NCBI GenBank assembly: GCA_964428475.1
Contig: CAYRYO010000072.1
Coordinates: forward strand, 1-7,479
Direction: 5' to 3'
Length of the DNA: 7,479 nucleotides
Origin: JARICQ01 sp964428475
GTDB lineage: Bacteria > Bacillota > Clostridia > Tissierellales > Tissierellaceae
Both the position numbers and the translations under genes were made by a program. The notes below the pieces were generated by a model. It did not search any database, had not been told where the DNA came from, and was given only the letters and a program-made list of their open reading frames with translations. Below, piece by piece: positions 6,245 to 7,479 of this stretch (positions are counted from its first letter, which is position 1; every line of letters starts with the position of its first letter).

Positions 6245-7033
6245 GATTTTACCTCCCTTTCCATCTAATTCGTGGATTTTTCGGCTTATATCTTGTTTGC
6301 TAAAATCCTTTTTAACTGATCCGTAGTATCTCAATAAGATATTTATATACTTATTAATTTCTTCATCTGTTACTTCTGGACCTATCTCATCTACTGAAAT
6401 TATAAACATTTCTAATAGTTTATCCTTGTCATCATAGATATGTTTGAAAGATCTTAGGACCAATCTTGTAACTGAATTATATTCAGCTAAATCTTCTTCT
6501 GTATATTCTCTTAAGTTGATAAATTCATGTCTTAATACTGGTTGCATCTCCTTTAGATATTCTGGAACCCTATTAAAGCCAGCTATCATTTCTCTTATAT
6601 CACTTTTGTAGTTCCACTTAGTTTTTCCATGATATACTATAATAGGTATTATTAATGGTAATTCCTTTTTACCTACCTGCCTCATTTTGCTCCAGGTACT
6701 GATAATATAACCAGCCACCTGGAATATTGCCAATTTATCGATGTTTGATTTATGCTCTAATAATAAGGCTATATAGGCATCACTTCCATTTATTTTTATA
6801 CCATAGAGTATGTCTGAAAATGTCTCTTCTAGTTTATTATTGATAAAACTTCCATCTAGCTTTTCTAAAGTATCCAAGTCAAGCTTTTCTAATACCTCTT
6901 CAGGTAAGTTTTTCTCTATTAACTCTTTTGCTATATCTATTTCACCAAATAATTTTTTAAAAGTTACATCATGTGCTTGAGCCAGTCCATCCTTGTTCTT
7001 ATTTTCTTGAGACTTATCGCTTTGCTTAGACAA
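6047..7033 (-). CDS. Rpn family recombination-promoting nuclease / putative transposase (PD-(D/E)XK)
   Basis: The protein of 328 residues matches the Rpn family (also annotated YhgA-like or Transposase_31 proteins): DNA endonucleases linked to RecA-independent recombination and, in E. coli, to phage defence. The N-terminus has the family's HDVTFKKLFGEIDIAKELI. The nuclease core shows D74 in FSDILYGI, E93-x-K95 in LLLEHKS and Q105 in IFQVAGY, the expected catalytic set. IIPIIVYHGKTKW is also typical. Residues 274-290 are GIEQ repeats, followed by a short helical tail ending EVEKIRKEMMS. The TTG start (7031-7033) follows AGAGGAAGTG at workable spacing, and no in-frame ATG occurs before residue 115. 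A strong internal start at codon 264 would give a separate tail protein. It stands alone, flanked by hairpins and other Rpn tail pieces. Confidence 0.9.
   Translation of the reverse strand: MSKQSDKSQENKNKDGLAQAHDVTFKKLFGEIDIAKELIEKNLPEEVLEKLDLDTLEKLDGSFINNKLEETFSDILYGIKINGSDAYIALLLEHKSNIDKLAIFQVAGYIISTWSKMRQVGKKELPLIIPIIVYHGKTKWNYKSDIREMIAGFNRVPEYLKEMQPVLRHEFINLREYTEEDLAEYNSVTRLVLRSFKHIYDDKDKLLEMFIISVDEIGPEVTDEEINKYINILLRYYGSVKKDFSKQDISRKIHELDGKGGKIMTLLERIQQEGIEQGIEQGIEQGIEQGKREVVKGFIKAGVDTELIMEASKLSRDEVEKIRKEMMS
6167..6214 (-). repeat. Four 12-bp tandem repeats encoding GIEQ
   Basis: On the plus strand the unit TTGTTCTATTCC occurs three times exactly (6167-6202) and a fourth time with one change (TTGTTCTATGCC, 6203-6214). 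In the coding sense each unit is Gly-Ile-Glu-Gln. Because the unit is a multiple of three, gain or loss changes linker length without breaking frame, in both the long and short Rpn products. Confidence 0.95.
6251..6257 (-). promoter_or_regulatory. Strong internal Shine-Dalgarno within rpn
   Basis: GGGAGGT in the coding sense, 6 nt before the ATG at 6242-6244, falling in codons for ...GKGGKI. It is the main evidence for the internal 65-residue product. Confidence 0.7.
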
Positions 7034-7067
7034 CCTATCACTTCCTCTATAGTTAGTTTCTACATAT

Positions 7068-7096
7068 ATTATATAATATATCTACCCATTTTTCAT
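7068..7096 (-). promoter_or_regulatory. Putative sigma-A promoter of rpn
   Basis: On the minus strand, ATGAAA (7091-7096) and a consensus TATAAT (7068-7073) are 17 bp apart, 34 bp before the TTG start. The -10 is perfect; the -35 matches 4 of 6. Confidence 0.5.
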
Positions 7097-7416
7097 CTCT
7101 TTTATATGATTTTAAGTTGCCATTATCTTTTCTTGGGTAAGATTACAGGCAGTTTGCCACTAACTCTGGCCAAGCTGTGAATATTTCGAGTATCACAACA
7201 AACATAAAGGTCTGCCTTTTCTTACTAAGGGCAGACCTTTATGTTTGTTAAGTCTTACTTCTTGGACCACTTCTTATTCACAATACATCACCTCTACTCC
7301 ACCAAATATTCCCTTTGTGAAATTTGGACCTCCTTGTATTTTTGTCAGCTTAAACTATATCAAATGGATTTTATTTTAGGAACATTGAGGGAGGACCACA
7401 CACATTATATAGCCTT
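7097..7416. other. Intergenic stretch between two Rpn genes
   Basis: This interval of about 320 bases has no convincing gene. It contains the long hairpin at 7197-7249. On the minus strand it also holds a perfect AAGGAGG near 7332-7338 with no start codon at proper spacing. The surrounding open stretch (about 7278-7349) reads ADKNTRRSKFHKGNIWWSRG, then DVL and a stop. Its KGNIWWSRG is faintly like the W-S-R-G segment of IS200-type TnpA transposases, too short to call. The rest is unassigned. Confidence 0.5.
7197..7249. terminator. Long inverted repeat / probable bidirectional terminator
   Basis: A perfect 20-bp inverted repeat: AACAAACATAAAGGTCTGCC (7197-7216) and GGCAGACCTTTATGTTTGTT (7230-7249) around a 13-nt loop (TTTTCTTACTAAG). 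It resembles the hairpin at 5814-5861 in the inner stem, the loop (TTCTTACT versus TTCTTGCT) and the 3' arm, so both belong to one hairpin family. It could end transcription of the Rpn gene entering from the right, or be a dispersed repeat. Confidence 0.65.
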
Positions 7417-7479
7417 TTATTCCCTTAATTTTTCCACTTCATCTTTTGAAAGGCCTGTAGCTTTTGCTACCAAAGCTAT
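7417..7479 (-). CDS. C-terminal end of another Rpn-family protein (partial)
   Basis: The minus strand from the right edge reads IALVAKATGLSKDEVEKLRE then TAA (7417-7419). It is nearly identical to the out-of-frame tail at 5955-6062 and similar to the end of the complete Rpn protein (VDTELIMEASKLSRDEVEKI). Only the last 20 residues are in the window. A second Rpn gene in the same direction most likely continues to the right. Confidence 0.6.
   Translation of the reverse strand: MALVAKATGLSKDEVEKLRE
7425..7479. repeat. 55-nt repeat, copy 2
   Basis: The partner of 5969-6023, with one mismatch in 55 nt, truncated by the window edge. It lies in the tail of the partial Rpn gene. Confidence 0.85.

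Noticed and set aside
6971..7180. Plus-strand open frame of 69 codons ending ...LPLTLAKL
   Set aside because: It overlaps the start and promoter of rpn on the other strand, has no good ribosome binding site, and is hydrophobic by virtue of AT-rich sequence.

Overview
The window is AT-rich and reads like a draft assembly from a low-GC Firmicute of the anaerobic Clostridia/Tissierellia type. The evidence is strong AGGAGG-type ribosome binding sites, TTG and GTG starts, a Nif11-type RiPP precursor, Rpn-family nuclease genes, and a 100-N scaffold gap at 5714-5813. The taxonomic placement is inference; no rRNA or marker gene is present.

Left part (1-5130, minus strand, read right to left): a promoter and a textbook cobalamin riboswitch (about 4911-5072) lead into a rho-independent terminator (4815-4843). 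Next comes an ABC importer operon of the dipeptide/oligopeptide/nickel family: a solute-binding protein lacking its N-terminal ~200 residues and any start codon, two permeases, and a fused double ATPase. The operon ends in an unrecognised gene broken by two apparent 1-nt deletions that runs off the left edge. B12 control of a Nik/Opp-type importer points to cobalt or corrinoid uptake (inference). The binding protein has been cut and joined directly to the terminator's T-tract, so the importer may be dead in this strain, or the join may be a misassembly.

Middle (5190-5861, plus strand): divergent from the riboswitch lies a Nif11-leader RiPP precursor with a GG cleavage site and a 62-residue, five-cysteine core. 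A second precursor of the same family follows and is swallowed by the N gap after 26 codons. No maturase, protease or exporter is visible. Two hairpins (5814-5861 and 5892-5935) end this block and the convergent gene.

Right part (5955-7479, minus strand): an Rpn-family PD-(D/E)XK nuclease gene has a strong internal Shine-Dalgarno and ATG that would give a 65-residue C-terminal protein, the arrangement known for RpnL/RpnS intragenic toxin-antitoxin genes. It carries a 4x12-bp in-frame repeat (GIEQ). An out-of-frame Rpn-like tail lies just downstream of it. A near-identical tail (54 of 55 nt) of another Rpn gene enters at the right edge. Two related hairpins bracket the Rpn gene, so the region looks like a locus of duplicated and recombining Rpn modules.
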